From: a virus
IMG/VR virus record: IMGVR_UViG_3300030117_002381
Location: 1-21,947 of that record
DNA length: 21,947 nt
Strand: one strand, 5' to 3'
The position numbers and the translations under genes are program-made. Positions 11,042 to 18,729 of this stretch are shown here, one piece after another. The number at the start of each line of letters is the position of its first letter. The first letter of the stretch is position 1. The notes beneath the pieces were generated by a model. That model did not search any database. It saw nothing but the letters and a program-made list of their open reading frames with translations, and had not been told where the DNA came from.

Positions 11042-11209
11042 ATGTTAGAAAAGATACACTGTGCGCATTGCGCCTCTGCCCAACAGGTTGTGGAAGTTCA
11101 TGGTCACAGGCAATGTCTACAATGTGGTATAAATCTGGAGCCTTGTTGTGAAGGAAGTCCACTTCCATATTCTTCCACCGATATTGACATATCGCTAAAG
11201 GACAGTTAG
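11042..11209 (+). CDS. Small zinc-ribbon-like protein
   Basis: A 55-residue frame starting MLEKIHCAHCASAQQ, with CAHC near residue 7 and CLQCG near 25, then a CC pair at 35-36. The two CxxC knuckles 14 residues apart separated by a short hairpin (VVEVHGHRQ) are a classical zinc ribbon. The C-terminus is acidic and polar. It lies two bases after the holin stop and nine before the portal start, in an otherwise tightly packed operon, which supports it being a gene despite a weak ribosome site. Function unknown. Confidence 0.7.
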   Translation: MLEKIHCAHCASAQQVVEVHGHRQCLQCGINLEPCCEGSPLPYSSTDIDISLKDS

Positions 11210-11217
11210 GACATACT

Positions 11218-13626
11218 ATGGCCAGAAACCCCGCCTCTTTAATTGATAGTGCGATGCCTGCTCAAGGCGAGCCCCTCGTTGAGGAAGACGAGGAGATTGA
11301 AGTTGAAGAAATATCAGAACCGTCCGAGATTATAGAGCAGGAGGATGGGTCTGTTATCTTGGACTTTGAAGGGGCCGTTAAAGAAGAATTGATGGCCGAG
11401 CAAGATGCTAATCTTGCGGAACTTCTTGATGAACGTGATCTTACCGCTATTGCACAGGAACTTCTTGGTTTCTACGAAGAAGATAGATCTGGCCGACAAG
11501 AATGGGAAGATGCCTATTCAGATGGCCTAGATTTGCTAGGAATTAAATACGAAGACCGTGAAGAACCTTTTCGTGGTTCCAGCGGCGTAACGCATCCCGT
11601 TATTGCGGAAGCTGTTACCCAGTTTCAGTCACAAGCGTATAAAGAACTGTTGCCGTCTTCTGGTCCTGTTCGCACCCAGATCGTAGGGGCAGCGACTCCT
11701 GAGACGGAATCACAGGCGCAACGTGTCAAAGAATTTATGAATTATGAAATTATGCACGTGATGCAAGAATATGATCCTGAAATGGACCGTATGTTGTTTT
11801 ATCTCCCTTTGGCGGGAAGCGCCTTTAAAAAGATTTATTTTGATGACATGCTGGATAGGGCCGTGGCACGGTTTGTCCCTGCGGATGATCTTGTTGTTCC
11901 ATATAATGCGACGGATTTAGCGTCTGCTTCCCGTGTCGCGCATGTGGTTCGGATGGACATGAATAATGTCCGTAAGAATCAGGCAGCCGGCTTTTACAGG
12001 GATATTGAGCTTTCCCCCTATGAGCAAGAAGATTCTCTTCGAGACAAGGAACGCGAACTGGTTGGCGTAGAGAAAACTACGGATGATCTGGACTGTACCC
12101 TGATTGAATTTCACGTTGATCTGGACCTGCCGGGTTTTGAACACAGGCACCCTCTGGATAACGAGGAAACAGGAATTAAGCTGCCTTATATCGTTACGGT
12201 TGACGAAGGAAGTTCAAAGGTTCTGGCCATTCGCCGTAACTGGAAAGAAGGCGACGAGTATTACAAGAAAAATCAGTATTTCGCGCATTATAAATTTTTG
12301 CCGGGGCTAGGATTTTACGGCCTTGGGCTTCTTCACATGATTGGTGGCCTTGGCCGTTCCGCAACTTCTATTTTGAGGCAATTGATTGATGCTGGTACTT
12401 TGGCAAATCTCCCTGCTGGTTTCAAAGCTAGGGGTATTCGTATACGTGATTCTGATGACCCTCTTGCTCCTGGCGAGTTTCGCGATATTGATGCTCCTGG
12501 GGGCGCTCTTAGGGATAGCATCATTCCCCTTCCGTACAAAGAACCGAGCCAGACTTTATTCGCCTTATTAAGCTTTGTTGTTGACGCTGGTCAGAGGTTT
12601 GCGGCAATCGCTGATATGCAGGTTGGAGATGGCAATCAGCAGGCCCCCGTCGGAACCACGGTTGCGCTATTGGAGCGTGGTTCAAGAGTTATGTCTGCGA
12701 TTCATAAGCGTCTTCACTATGCCCAGAAGCAAGAATTTAAAATGCTGGCGAAGATTTTTGCGGAGTCGTTGCCCCCTATATACCCGTATAACGTTTATGG
12801 CGCGGAAGCTGTTATCAAGCAGATGGACTTTGATGACCGTGTAGACATTGTTCCTGTTTCTGATCCAAACATATTTTCCATGTCGCAGAGGCTTGCTTTA
12901 GCGCAGTCGCAGTTGGAACTGGCGCAGTCCAATCCACAAATGCATAATTTGTTTGAGGCATATCGCCGTATGTACCAAGCCTTGGGCGTTCAGGATATTG
13001 AATCGGTCCTACCGACTCCGAAACCGCCACAGCCTACGGATCCAGCGATTGAGAATGCCAGAGCGTTGATTCAGGAGAATCTTCAGGCATTTCCGACACA
13101 GGATCATGATGCGCACATTATGTCACACATTGCCTTTATGAAGACTCCTGTGCCTGCTGGAACGCCCCCAGTTTTGGGTCTTTTGCAGGCTCATATTTGT
13201 GAGCATATTGCGTTAAAGGCAAGAGGGACTGTTCAAGCGAAGGTTATGGTGATGTCTGAGCAGGCGGCTGCTCAAGGGGCGCCCCCGCCACAAATTGATG
13301 TTGAGGCAGAGGTTGCGCAACTTATCGCGGAATATACGCAAGAGATCATGCCTCTACTGGGTCCACCTCCAGGTGCCGATGTTGATCCTCTGGTTAAATT
13401 GCGTGAGAAGGAACTTGATATCAAAGCCGCTGATATGGAGCGAAAGGCGAATGAGTTTTCGGCTCGTTTAGGGTTTGATCAAGAAAAAGAGGCTGAAAAT
13501 AACGAGATAACCAGAGAAAAAATTGATTCTCAGGAAGACATTGCACTCTTACGTGCGGATGTGAACATGCAACGCATAAATCAAATGGGCAAGGAGTACG
13601 GTAGCGTACCGGGCAGAGGGGAGTAG
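11218..13626 (+). CDS. Portal protein
   Basis: This 802-residue protein is the dodecameric ring at one capsid vertex through which DNA is packed and ejected and to which terminase docks. Family-like stretches are EPFRGSSGVTHPVIAEAV (about 120), LPLAGSAFKKIYFD (about 198), LPGLGFYGLGLLHMIGGLGRS with DAGTLANLPAGF (about 360-400) and QVGDGNQQAPVGTTVALLERG (about 470). The N-terminus (about 15-60) is very acidic, and the C-terminal 100 residues form a charged helix (REKELDIKAADMERKANEF), as in barrel-type portals of podovirus-like phages. It is larger than many portals, mainly through both extensions. AGGA lies seven bases before the ATG. Confidence 0.92.
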   Translation: MARNPASLIDSAMPAQGEPLVEEDEEIEVEEISEPSEIIEQEDGSVILDFEGAVKEELMAEQDANLAELLDERDLTAIAQELLGFYEEDRSGRQEWEDAYSDGLDLLGIKYEDREEPFRGSSGVTHPVIAEAVTQFQSQAYKELLPSSGPVRTQIVGAATPETESQAQRVKEFMNYEIMHVMQEYDPEMDRMLFYLPLAGSAFKKIYFDDMLDRAVARFVPADDLVVPYNATDLASASRVAHVVRMDMNNVRKNQAAGFYRDIELSPYEQEDSLRDKERELVGVEKTTDDLDCTLIEFHVDLDLPGFEHRHPLDNEETGIKLPYIVTVDEGSSKVLAIRRNWKEGDEYYKKNQYFAHYKFLPGLGFYGLGLLHMIGGLGRSATSILRQLIDAGTLANLPAGFKARGIRIRDSDDPLAPGEFRDIDAPGGALRDSIIPLPYKEPSQTLFALLSFVVDAGQRFAAIADMQVGDGNQQAPVGTTVALLERGSRVMSAIHKRLHYAQKQEFKMLAKIFAESLPPIYPYNVYGAEAVIKQMDFDDRVDIVPVSDPNIFSMSQRLALAQSQLELAQSNPQMHNLFEAYRRMYQALGVQDIESVLPTPKPPQPTDPAIENARALIQENLQAFPTQDHDAHIMSHIAFMKTPVPAGTPPVLGLLQAHICEHIALKARGTVQAKVMVMSEQAAAQGAPPPQIDVEAEVAQLIAEYTQEIMPLLGPPPGADVDPLVKLREKELDIKAADMERKANEFSARLGFDQEKEAENNEITREKIDSQEDIALLRADVNMQRINQMGKEYGSVPGRGE

Positions 13627-13773
13627 ATGCCTCTTACAGAAAAAGGTAAGAAGATACGCAAGAAAATGCGTAAGACCTATGGCAAAACTAAGGGGGAACG
13701 TGTTTTTTACGCTTCTATTAACAAAGGTAAGGTAAAAGGCGCGGAACGAAAGAGGAATAAACGGAAATCATAA
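13627..13773 (+). CDS. Small very basic phage protein (MPLTEKGKK type)
   Basis: The 48-residue product starts directly after the portal stop (TAG ATG). It begins MPLTEKGKKIRKKMRKTYG and has GERVFYASINKGK and a lysine-arginine tail. This matches a short phage protein often found near portal or head genes (MPLTKKGKK, YGKKKGEXVFYAS pattern). The charge suggests nucleic acid binding, maybe a virion DNA-associated protein. Function not established. A parS-like palindrome starts at its stop codon. Confidence 0.75.
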   Translation: MPLTEKGKKIRKKMRKTYGKTKGERVFYASINKGKVKGAERKRNKRKS

Positions 13774-13774
13774 T

Positions 13775-13790
13775 TGTTTCACGTGAAACA
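13775..13790. promoter_or_regulatory. Exact chromosomal-type parS (ParB-binding) site
   Basis: TGTTTCACGTGAAACA matches the 16-bp bacterial parS consensus (TGTTNCACGTGAAACA) at every position, and the palindrome extends perfectly to 22 bp (13772-13793). It lies in the 40-base gap between the stop of 13627-13773 and the ribosome site of 13814, outside any gene. No ParA or ParB gene is in the window. A T-poor tail and a four-base centre make a transcription terminator unlikely. Confidence 0.85.
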
Positions 13791-13813
13791 ATTTGAAACA
13801 TTAGGAGAACGTC

Positions 13814-13993
13814 ATGGATGATAAGGGCATGAAAGAAGGGAAAGTCTACGATGTGACCCACGGTACGGAAGATGTACCCGAAGAATGGGGTCGCGAGAAG
13901 TTGGACAGAGGAACGGAGAGCCTGATTAAAGGTACGGACTTTCAGGTTCGTGGACGTTATTTTAACAATAATGACGGAAAAGGTACGTTCTGA
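13814..13993 (+). CDS. Small hypothetical virion-module protein
   Basis: The 59-residue frame starts MDDKGMKEGKVYDVTHGTED with AGGAGA six bases upstream and ends by overlapping the next ATG as TGATG. It is polar and charged, with GREKLDRGTESLIKGTDFQVRGRYF in the middle and no membrane or cysteine motif. I do not recognise it. Good ribosome site and stop-start overlap make it likely real. It is the first gene after the parS site. Confidence 0.7.
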   Translation: MDDKGMKEGKVYDVTHGTEDVPEEWGREKLDRGTESLIKGTDFQVRGRYFNNNDGKGTF

Positions 13994-14232
13994 TGCCGGC
14001 TGGAGTTATTTATCCCGACAGAATGGCGGCACAGGTGTATGCTGACGAAGTTGGTGGAAGTGTTCGCCCTGTAGGTGGGGGGTATGTTGTTAAGACGGGT
14101 CGAGGTCCAATGCCTCGAGTGGTGGATGATTTAGGCTATGCACATGGGGGCTTGGCTTCTTTTAAACGTGAGCCCATTCGTTACTCCAAAGGTGGCGCCG
14201 TGAAAGGAAAGAGGTTTTCTGGGAGTTATTGA
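13993..14232 (+). CDS. Small hypothetical virion-module protein, Gly-rich
   Basis: The 79-residue protein MPAGVIYPDRMAAQVYADEVGG has a compact beta-like segment (SVRPVGGGYVVKTGRGP) followed by a basic, glycine-rich tail (HGGLASFKREPIRYSKGGAVKGKRFSGSY). Tails with YAHGGLA and SKGGAVKG are frequent in short phage proteins near head genes. No function can be assigned. It overlaps both neighbours by one base (TGATG twice), so translation is coupled. Confidence 0.75.
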   Translation: MPAGVIYPDRMAAQVYADEVGGSVRPVGGGYVVKTGRGPMPRVVDDLGYAHGGLASFKREPIRYSKGGAVKGKRFSGSY

Positions 14233-14429
14233 TGGAAGATACTTTGTCGTTTGCATACGGCATTTTAAAGACGGTAGAAAGTCGTATAACACTAACTGAA
14301 GAAAACATATTGCAAGGCGCTCCTTTGGACATGGAGTCATACAAGCAACTGGTAGGCGAACTGGAAGGCCTGCAATATGCGAAACGGGAAATTAAAGACC
14401 GCTTAGACAGATTGGAGAAAGAAGAATGA
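14232..14429 (+). CDS. Small helical phage protein
   Basis: Start taken at the ATG at 14232, which overlaps the preceding TGA; a TTG three bases earlier is not needed. The 65-residue product (MEDTLSFAYGILKTVESRITL) has a proline-broken pair of helices, the second (ESYKQLVGELEGLQYAKREIKDRLDRLEKEE) highly charged and coiled-coil-like. I recall close relatives with the same MEDTLSFAY start in marine phages, of unknown role. The next gene overlaps by four bases (ATGA). Confidence 0.8.
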   Translation: MEDTLSFAYGILKTVESRITLTEENILQGAPLDMESYKQLVGELEGLQYAKREIKDRLDRLEKEE

Positions 14430-14881
14430 GCAAGACACTACTTGTTCCAGATCATATTGCTAACGCCAAAGCTTCCGCAAAGGCGGCGTATGTAGCTAAA
14501 GAAGATAAAGTTTTAGATCCCTCTCTTTTAGAGCTCTCATTAAGCGAACGTCTTCCCCAGCCAACGGGTTGGAGAATTCTAGTAATGCCATATATGGGAA
14601 AGGCTACCACGGATGGTGGCGTTTTTATTCCTGATGCAGTACGGGATCGTGAGGCATTGGCAACGGTTGTTGCTTATGTCGTAAAGGTTGGACCACTGGC
14701 GTATAAGGATCCTCACAAGTTTGGGGAAGATCCAAAGCCGTGGTGCAAGGAAGGTCAATGGGTTTGCATTGGCCGATACGCTGGAGCCAGGTTCAAAATT
14801 GAAGAGGGCGAAGTCCGAATCATTAATGATGATGAGGTTATTGCTACGATTCTTGAACCTGATGATATTAAACATGTCTAG
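14426..14881 (+). CDS. GroES-like co-chaperonin (Cpn10)
   Basis: This protein is expected to cap the host GroEL ring and help fold phage head proteins, as T4 gp31 does. It has 151 residues, longer than bacterial GroES (about 96) because of an N-terminal extension of about 45. The Cpn10 core begins at PTGWRILVMPY, with the mobile loop region GKATTDGGVFIPDAVRDRE, the central ATVVAYVVKVGP strand, and the closing VRIINDDEVIATI. No GroEL is present in the window. Its position just before the scaffold and capsid genes fits a role in capsid folding. Confidence 0.9.
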   Translation: MSKTLLVPDHIANAKASAKAAYVAKEDKVLDPSLLELSLSERLPQPTGWRILVMPYMGKATTDGGVFIPDAVRDREALATVVAYVVKVGPLAYKDPHKFGEDPKPWCKEGQWVCIGRYAGARFKIEEGEVRIINDDEVIATILEPDDIKHV

Positions 14882-14910
14882 AAAGGAGAAGACGATATGA
14901 TGGACAGGAC

Positions 14911-15798
14911 ATGCCTGATACTGAAGAAACCAAAATAGATGTAGGGGACTCAGACGAATCTCCCATTGATGTTGATATTTCGGAAGGGAAGGAAGAACCT
15001 TCTAAGGAAGCGGAAAAGGTAGAAGTTGAGGCCGGGTCTGGCGAAAAGGACAAGGAACTTGAAGACTATTCCAGAAACGCTAAAAGCCGAATTAATGACT
15101 TAACTGCTAAATATCGCGAAGAAGAACGTCAAAAAAATACGGCGTTACAATTTGCAGATAATGTTCGCAAAGAAAACGAACAGCTCAAACAAAGGCTTGA
15201 CAATCTGGACAAAGGTTATCAACAAGAATTTGGTAACCGCGTAACGTCACAGATTGATTCAGCAAAGCGAATTCTAAAGGACGCTCATGAAAGCGGAGAC
15301 GTAGATAAACTGGTAGAGGCTCAAGAAGCTTTAGCCCAGTTAACTGCGGAACGTCAAAGATTGACTGTTGCTCAAACGGAAACAGAACAATCACAACCTG
15401 CTGAAACTCAAGCACCACAGCCTCAAGCACCGCAACCGCAACCCGCTCCTGATCCTCGCGCTCAAACGTGGGCCGAGGAGAATAAGTGGTTTGGCACGGA
15501 CGAGGCCATGACATACGCTGCTTTTGGCATTCACAGAAGACTTGTGGAAGACGAAGGATTTGACCCCAAGTCGGAAGAGTACTATAGTGAGATTGATAAG
15601 CGCCTGATGTCCGAGTTTCCACACAAACTTGGTCAGAAAGGTTCTTCCGGGGGAACTCAAAAGGTTGCGTCAGCCGAGGGTTCCAAGTCCCGCAATAAAG
15701 GTGGACGAAGAAAAGTGCGGTTATCTGCCTCACAGATTGCGATTGCCAAGAAGCTTAATGTGCCGCTTGAAGAATACGCAAAATATGTGAGGGATTAG
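14911..15798 (+). CDS. Capsid scaffolding protein
   Basis: A 295-residue protein that should guide major capsid assembly and then leave or be digested. The order is: acidic N-terminus (1-50), a long coiled coil (about 55-155, including AKYREEERQKNTALQF and RKENEQLKQRLDNLDK), a Gln/Pro linker (APQPQAPQPQPAPDP near 168-182), a small globular part (WAEENKWFGTDEAMTYAAFG), and a basic C-terminus (SRNKGGRRKVRLSASQIAIAKKLNVP). Acidic-helical body with a basic C-terminal tail is the scaffold pattern, as is the position upstream of the capsid gene. No protease is seen. Confidence 0.85.
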   Translation: MPDTEETKIDVGDSDESPIDVDISEGKEEPSKEAEKVEVEAGSGEKDKELEDYSRNAKSRINDLTAKYREEERQKNTALQFADNVRKENEQLKQRLDNLDKGYQQEFGNRVTSQIDSAKRILKDAHESGDVDKLVEAQEALAQLTAERQRLTVAQTETEQSQPAETQAPQPQAPQPQPAPDPRAQTWAEENKWFGTDEAMTYAAFGIHRRLVEDEGFDPKSEEYYSEIDKRLMSEFPHKLGQKGSSGGTQKVASAEGSKSRNKGGRRKVRLSASQIAIAKKLNVPLEEYAKYVRD

Positions 15799-15800
15799 CC

Positions 15801-16292
15801 ATGAAGACCGAGAACACTACTCGCCAAAAGTCACCCAAGACGCCAAGAGCCAATGAAACACGCGAACGGCAAAGACGTTCGACTCCGTGGAAACCACCGT
15901 CCATGTTGGACGCACCACCTGCACCGGAAGGTTTTCGGCATAGGTGGATAAGAGCAGAGGTCATGGGTTACGATGACCGAAAAAACGTATCATCTCGTTC
16001 CCGCGAAGGGTGGGAGTTGGTACGCGGGGAAGAGTTCCCAGACTTTGACATTCCTACCATTGAGGACGGCAAACATGCTGGAGTCATAGGGGTAGGGGGT
16101 TTGCTCTTAGCAAGGATCCCGGATGACATTGCCGAAGAGCGCAACGATTATTTCAAAGGCGTGGCTCAAGATCAAATGTTGGCTGTTGATAACGACTTAG
16201 CGCGGGAGCAACATCCAGCAATGCCGATCAGTAAACCTGAGAGGCAGTCTACTGTAACTTTTGGAGGTCCTCGAAGAGAGGGCCAGGAGTAA
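15801..16292 (+). CDS. Conserved phage protein between scaffold and capsid genes
   Basis: The 163-residue product has a basic disordered N-terminus (1-38), then FRHRWIRAEVMGYDDRKNV, REGWELVRGEEFPDF, a glycine-rich strand AGVIGVGGLLLARIPDDIAEER, and a C-terminal VTFGG. I recognise this pattern (HRWVR, DD-KN, REGWELV, GVIGVGGL-L-R-P) from an uncharacterised family that sits between scaffold and major capsid genes in marine phages. The context suggests a minor capsid or assembly role. No enzymatic motif. It begins two bases after the scaffold stop. Confidence 0.82.
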   Translation: MKTENTTRQKSPKTPRANETRERQRRSTPWKPPSMLDAPPAPEGFRHRWIRAEVMGYDDRKNVSSRSREGWELVRGEEFPDFDIPTIEDGKHAGVIGVGGLLLARIPDDIAEERNDYFKGVAQDQMLAVDNDLAREQHPAMPISKPERQSTVTFGGPRREGQE

Positions 16293-16299
16293 ATAAAAC

Positions 16300-16944
16300 A
16301 TGGCTAACTCTAATGGAGCTTTTGGCCTTCGTCCCATGTCAAAACTGGGTCAGGGCGCTAACTCCACTGGTACGTCAGGTTATACGCCATATGAAATCGC
16401 GAGTGACAACTCCAACGCCATCTATTATGGTTCCCCAGTTATTCCCCTTTCTACGGGGTATATCGACATTGTGGGTGCCGCAGCGGGTGGTTCGGTCAGT
16501 CTCGTCGGCGCTTTCATGGGGTGTAAGTATGTTTCCAGTACAACGGGCAAACCCGTCTGGAGCAACTATTGGCCTGGATCCGGTGCAGATAGTAATCATC
16601 CCGTAGAAGCTTTTGTGGCAGATGATCCTGACGATTTGTTCGTTATTGCGACGGATGCGTCTTGGACTAGTAAAGCAACTGCCCGTGCTTCTGTATTCGC
16701 AAATGCTAATTTTGCATCTGGCACCAGTGGAAGTACTTCTTCTGGTATGTCTTCCGCGACTTTGGGAATCAGTACCATTAACACAACCAATTCTCTTCAT
16801 TTGAGGATTATGGGTTGGGTTGATGACCCTGAGAACGCCGACTTCGCGGCAGCCGGCATAGGTGCAATCGTTAGGTTGAATAACAGTTTCAATGCGCCCA
16901 CTGGGTCCATTGCGGCTGGTACGCCTTCAACCACTGGCGTATAA
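16300..16944 (+). CDS. Probable head decoration-like protein
   Basis: The 214-residue product starts MANSNGAFGLRPMSKLGQG and is rich in Ser, Thr, Gly and Ala with beta-strand-like stretches (AIYYGSPVIPLSTGYIDIV, HLRIMGWVDDPENAD). MAN-NG-FGLRPV starts are common in proteins just upstream of the major capsid gene in tailed phages, thought to be structural or decoration proteins, though not proven for this one. AGGAG lies ten bases before the ATG. It lies 15 bases ahead of the capsid gene. Confidence 0.8.
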   Translation: MANSNGAFGLRPMSKLGQGANSTGTSGYTPYEIASDNSNAIYYGSPVIPLSTGYIDIVGAAAGGSVSLVGAFMGCKYVSSTTGKPVWSNYWPGSGADSNHPVEAFVADDPDDLFVIATDASWTSKATARASVFANANFASGTSGSTSSGMSSATLGISTINTTNSLHLRIMGWVDDPENADFAAAGIGAIVRLNNSFNAPTGSIAAGTPSTTGV

Positions 16945-16958
16945 GGAGACATTGAGAT

Positions 16959-17867
16959 ATGGCTATTTCTAGAGCACAACTAGCTAAAGAGCTAGAGCCT
17001 GGCCTCAATGCCCTCTTTGGACTTGAGTACGCTAGGTATGACAACGAAGCTGCTGAAATTTATGACACGGAATCCTCAGAACGTGCATTTGAGGAAGAGG
17101 TCATGCTCGCTGGTTTTGGCTCCGCGCCAGTTAAATCAGAGGGTTCAGCGGTATCATTTGATGATGCACAAGAGGCGTATACCGCTAGGTATACGATGGA
17201 GACAATCGCGCTTGCCTTTTCCATTACGGAAGAAGCAATCGAGGATAACCTCTATGACCGTCTCGCATCCCGCTATACAAAAGCTTTGGCACGTAGCATG
17301 GCCAACACCAAACAGGTGAAAGGCGCCGCTACGTTGAACAATGCTTTTGATAGTTCCTTTACGGGTGGTGATGGTCTGGAGCTCTGCTCCACTGCTCACG
17401 TTTTGGTTAATGGTAACACGTTTGCCAATGAGCCAAGCACAGCAGCCGACTTAAATGAAACCAGCCTTGAGAACGCCTTGATCGACATTGCAGGTTTTGT
17501 CGATGAGCGTGGTCTGAAGGTTTCTGTCCGTGGCATGAAGATGATCGTTCCACCAGCTCTCCAGTTTGTGGCAGATCGTCTTCTGGAATCCACACTACGT
17601 CCGGGAACTGCGGATAATGACATTAACGCTGTGAAGAACATGGGTATGCTCCCACAGGGTTATGTTGTTAACCACTATCTTACGGACACGGATGCATGGT
17701 TCGTCAAAACGGATGCCCCGCGTGGGTTTATCCATTTTGAGCGTCTCCCCATGTCTACGAAGATGGAAGGTGATTTCGACACTGGAAACGTGCGGTACAA
17801 AGCCCGTGAGCGTTATAGCTTTGGGTATTCGGATCCACGTTGCGTGTACGGTTCACCAGGAGCCTAA
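16959..17867 (+). CDS. Major capsid protein
   Basis: The main shell protein, 302 residues, probably of HK97 fold and close to the Mu gpT-like type. Signs: N-terminal helix (AQLAKELEPGLNALFGLEY), EAYTARYTMETIALAFSITEEAIEDNLYD typical of the E-loop and spine-helix region, MKMIVPPALQFVADRLLES and NMGMLPQGYVVNHYLTDTDAWFV in the P and A domains, and a C-terminal RYKARERYSFGYSDPRCVYGS. There is no N-terminal delta domain, in keeping with a separate scaffold. AAGGAGA precedes the ATG. An intrinsic terminator follows (17875-17901), as expected for a highly expressed gene. Confidence 0.93.
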   Translation: MAISRAQLAKELEPGLNALFGLEYARYDNEAAEIYDTESSERAFEEEVMLAGFGSAPVKSEGSAVSFDDAQEAYTARYTMETIALAFSITEEAIEDNLYDRLASRYTKALARSMANTKQVKGAATLNNAFDSSFTGGDGLELCSTAHVLVNGNTFANEPSTAADLNETSLENALIDIAGFVDERGLKVSVRGMKMIVPPALQFVADRLLESTLRPGTADNDINAVKNMGMLPQGYVVNHYLTDTDAWFVKTDAPRGFIHFERLPMSTKMEGDFDTGNVRYKARERYSFGYSDPRCVYGSPGA

Positions 17868-17874
17868 GAATACC

Positions 17875-17901
17875 GGGGGAGGGAAACCTCCCCCATTTTC
17901 T
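17875..17901 (+). terminator. Intrinsic terminator after the capsid gene
   Basis: GGGGGAGG (17875-17882), GAAA tetraloop, CCTCCCCC (17887-17894), then ATTTTCT. The T tail is short, so part of the transcripts may read through to the genes downstream. Confidence 0.8.
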
Positions 17902-17912
17902 GGGGGAACATA

Positions 17913-17975
17913 GCCCTAGCGACTGACCCAGCAGACGCTTACGAAGACTCTAGGGCAAAACCTTTCGTAAGGAGG
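17913..17975 (+). promoter_or_regulatory. Structured leader with possible H-type pseudoknot over the ribosome site
   Basis: Arms GCCCTAG (17913-17919) and CTAGGGC (17950-17956) pair, and CTTACGAA (17938-17945) and TTCGTAAG (17964-17971) pair. The arms interleave (1, 2, 1', 2'), so they form either a pseudoknot or two exclusive hairpins. The last arm shares its final AAG with the AAGGAGG ribosome site (17969-17975), eight bases before the ATG at 17984. No known riboswitch class is recognised. Confidence 0.6.
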
Positions 17976-17983
17976 TACTATAG

Positions 17984-18718
17984 ATGGGTAATACTCATTT
18001 CTCTGGTCCCGTGATGTATTCAGCAGCACGGCCAACTCTTGAAAATTTGAATATGTCGTTCTGGCCTGACCAAACGGTTTACCTTGATGACTTTACAGGC
18101 GTGGCCTTTGACAATACCAATGATTGGACTGTTGTTAAGGATTCTGGCGCTTCTGTAGCTATCGTTGCAGACACTTTGAATGGCTTTGTAGGGTTGAACT
18201 CTACTGCCACAACGGATAATGACGGTAGTTCTATCCAAGGTAATGAAATCTGGGCGCTTCCCTCAACAGCGGGCCAAAAGCTTTATTTTGAAGCCCGATT
18301 TCAAATTGCAGACGCAGATCAAATGGATGTGTTCATAGGAGTTTGTGAAAACTTTGCGACAAATCCTGAAAATTGTCTTGCGGCGGCTAATCGAATTGGA
18401 TTTCAAATAGATGATGGAGACGCAAGTCCTCACATTATTACAGAATCTGGTGGAACTGAAACGGACACAACGTTAGCAAGTACCTATGACTTATCGGATG
18501 CTACTAATGTTACTGTTAGTTTTGTAGCAACAAAAGGAACGGCTACGGATACGGTTAAGTTTTACGTAAACCGTTCTTTAGTAGGTACGCATACGACTAA
18601 TGTTCCTACGGCTAACATGGCAGCAGCAGCTATGGAAATTTCTGGTAACGCTTCGGGTACGAAAACGATGTACATTGATTATATCATGGTGGCGCAAGAT
18701 CGTGGTGTAAGTTATTAA
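17984..18718 (+). CDS. Beta-rich structural protein, lectin-like fold (probable head fibre or decoration)
   Basis: The 244-residue product has the look of a concanavalin A-type beta sandwich: VYLDDFTGVAFDNTNDWTVVKDSG, KLYFEARFQIADADQMDVFIGV, IGFQIDDGDASPHIITE, VSFVATKGTATDTVKFYVNRSLVGTH and a final TMYIDYIMVAQDR, strands usual in laminin-G or glucanase-like domains. It follows the capsid gene and its terminator and has a very strong ribosome site (AAGGAGG) behind a structured leader, so controlled, high expression is likely. It may be a capsid decoration or head fibre that binds surface sugars. Function is inferred from fold and position. Confidence 0.75.
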   Translation: MGNTHFSGPVMYSAARPTLENLNMSFWPDQTVYLDDFTGVAFDNTNDWTVVKDSGASVAIVADTLNGFVGLNSTATTDNDGSSIQGNEIWALPSTAGQKLYFEARFQIADADQMDVFIGVCENFATNPENCLAAANRIGFQIDDGDASPHIITESGGTETDTTLASTYDLSDATNVTVSFVATKGTATDTVKFYVNRSLVGTHTTNVPTANMAAAAMEISGNASGTKTMYIDYIMVAQDRGVSY

Positions 18719-18729
18719 GGAGAACTGTT

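Noticed and set aside
13772-13793. The parS-like palindrome as a transcription terminator
   Set aside because: Its stem is AT-rich with a four-base centre and no T tract follows; the match to parS is exact.
15185-15733. Leftward frame of 182 codons
   Set aside because: Shadow of the scaffold gene, whose repeated codon pattern keeps the opposite strand open.
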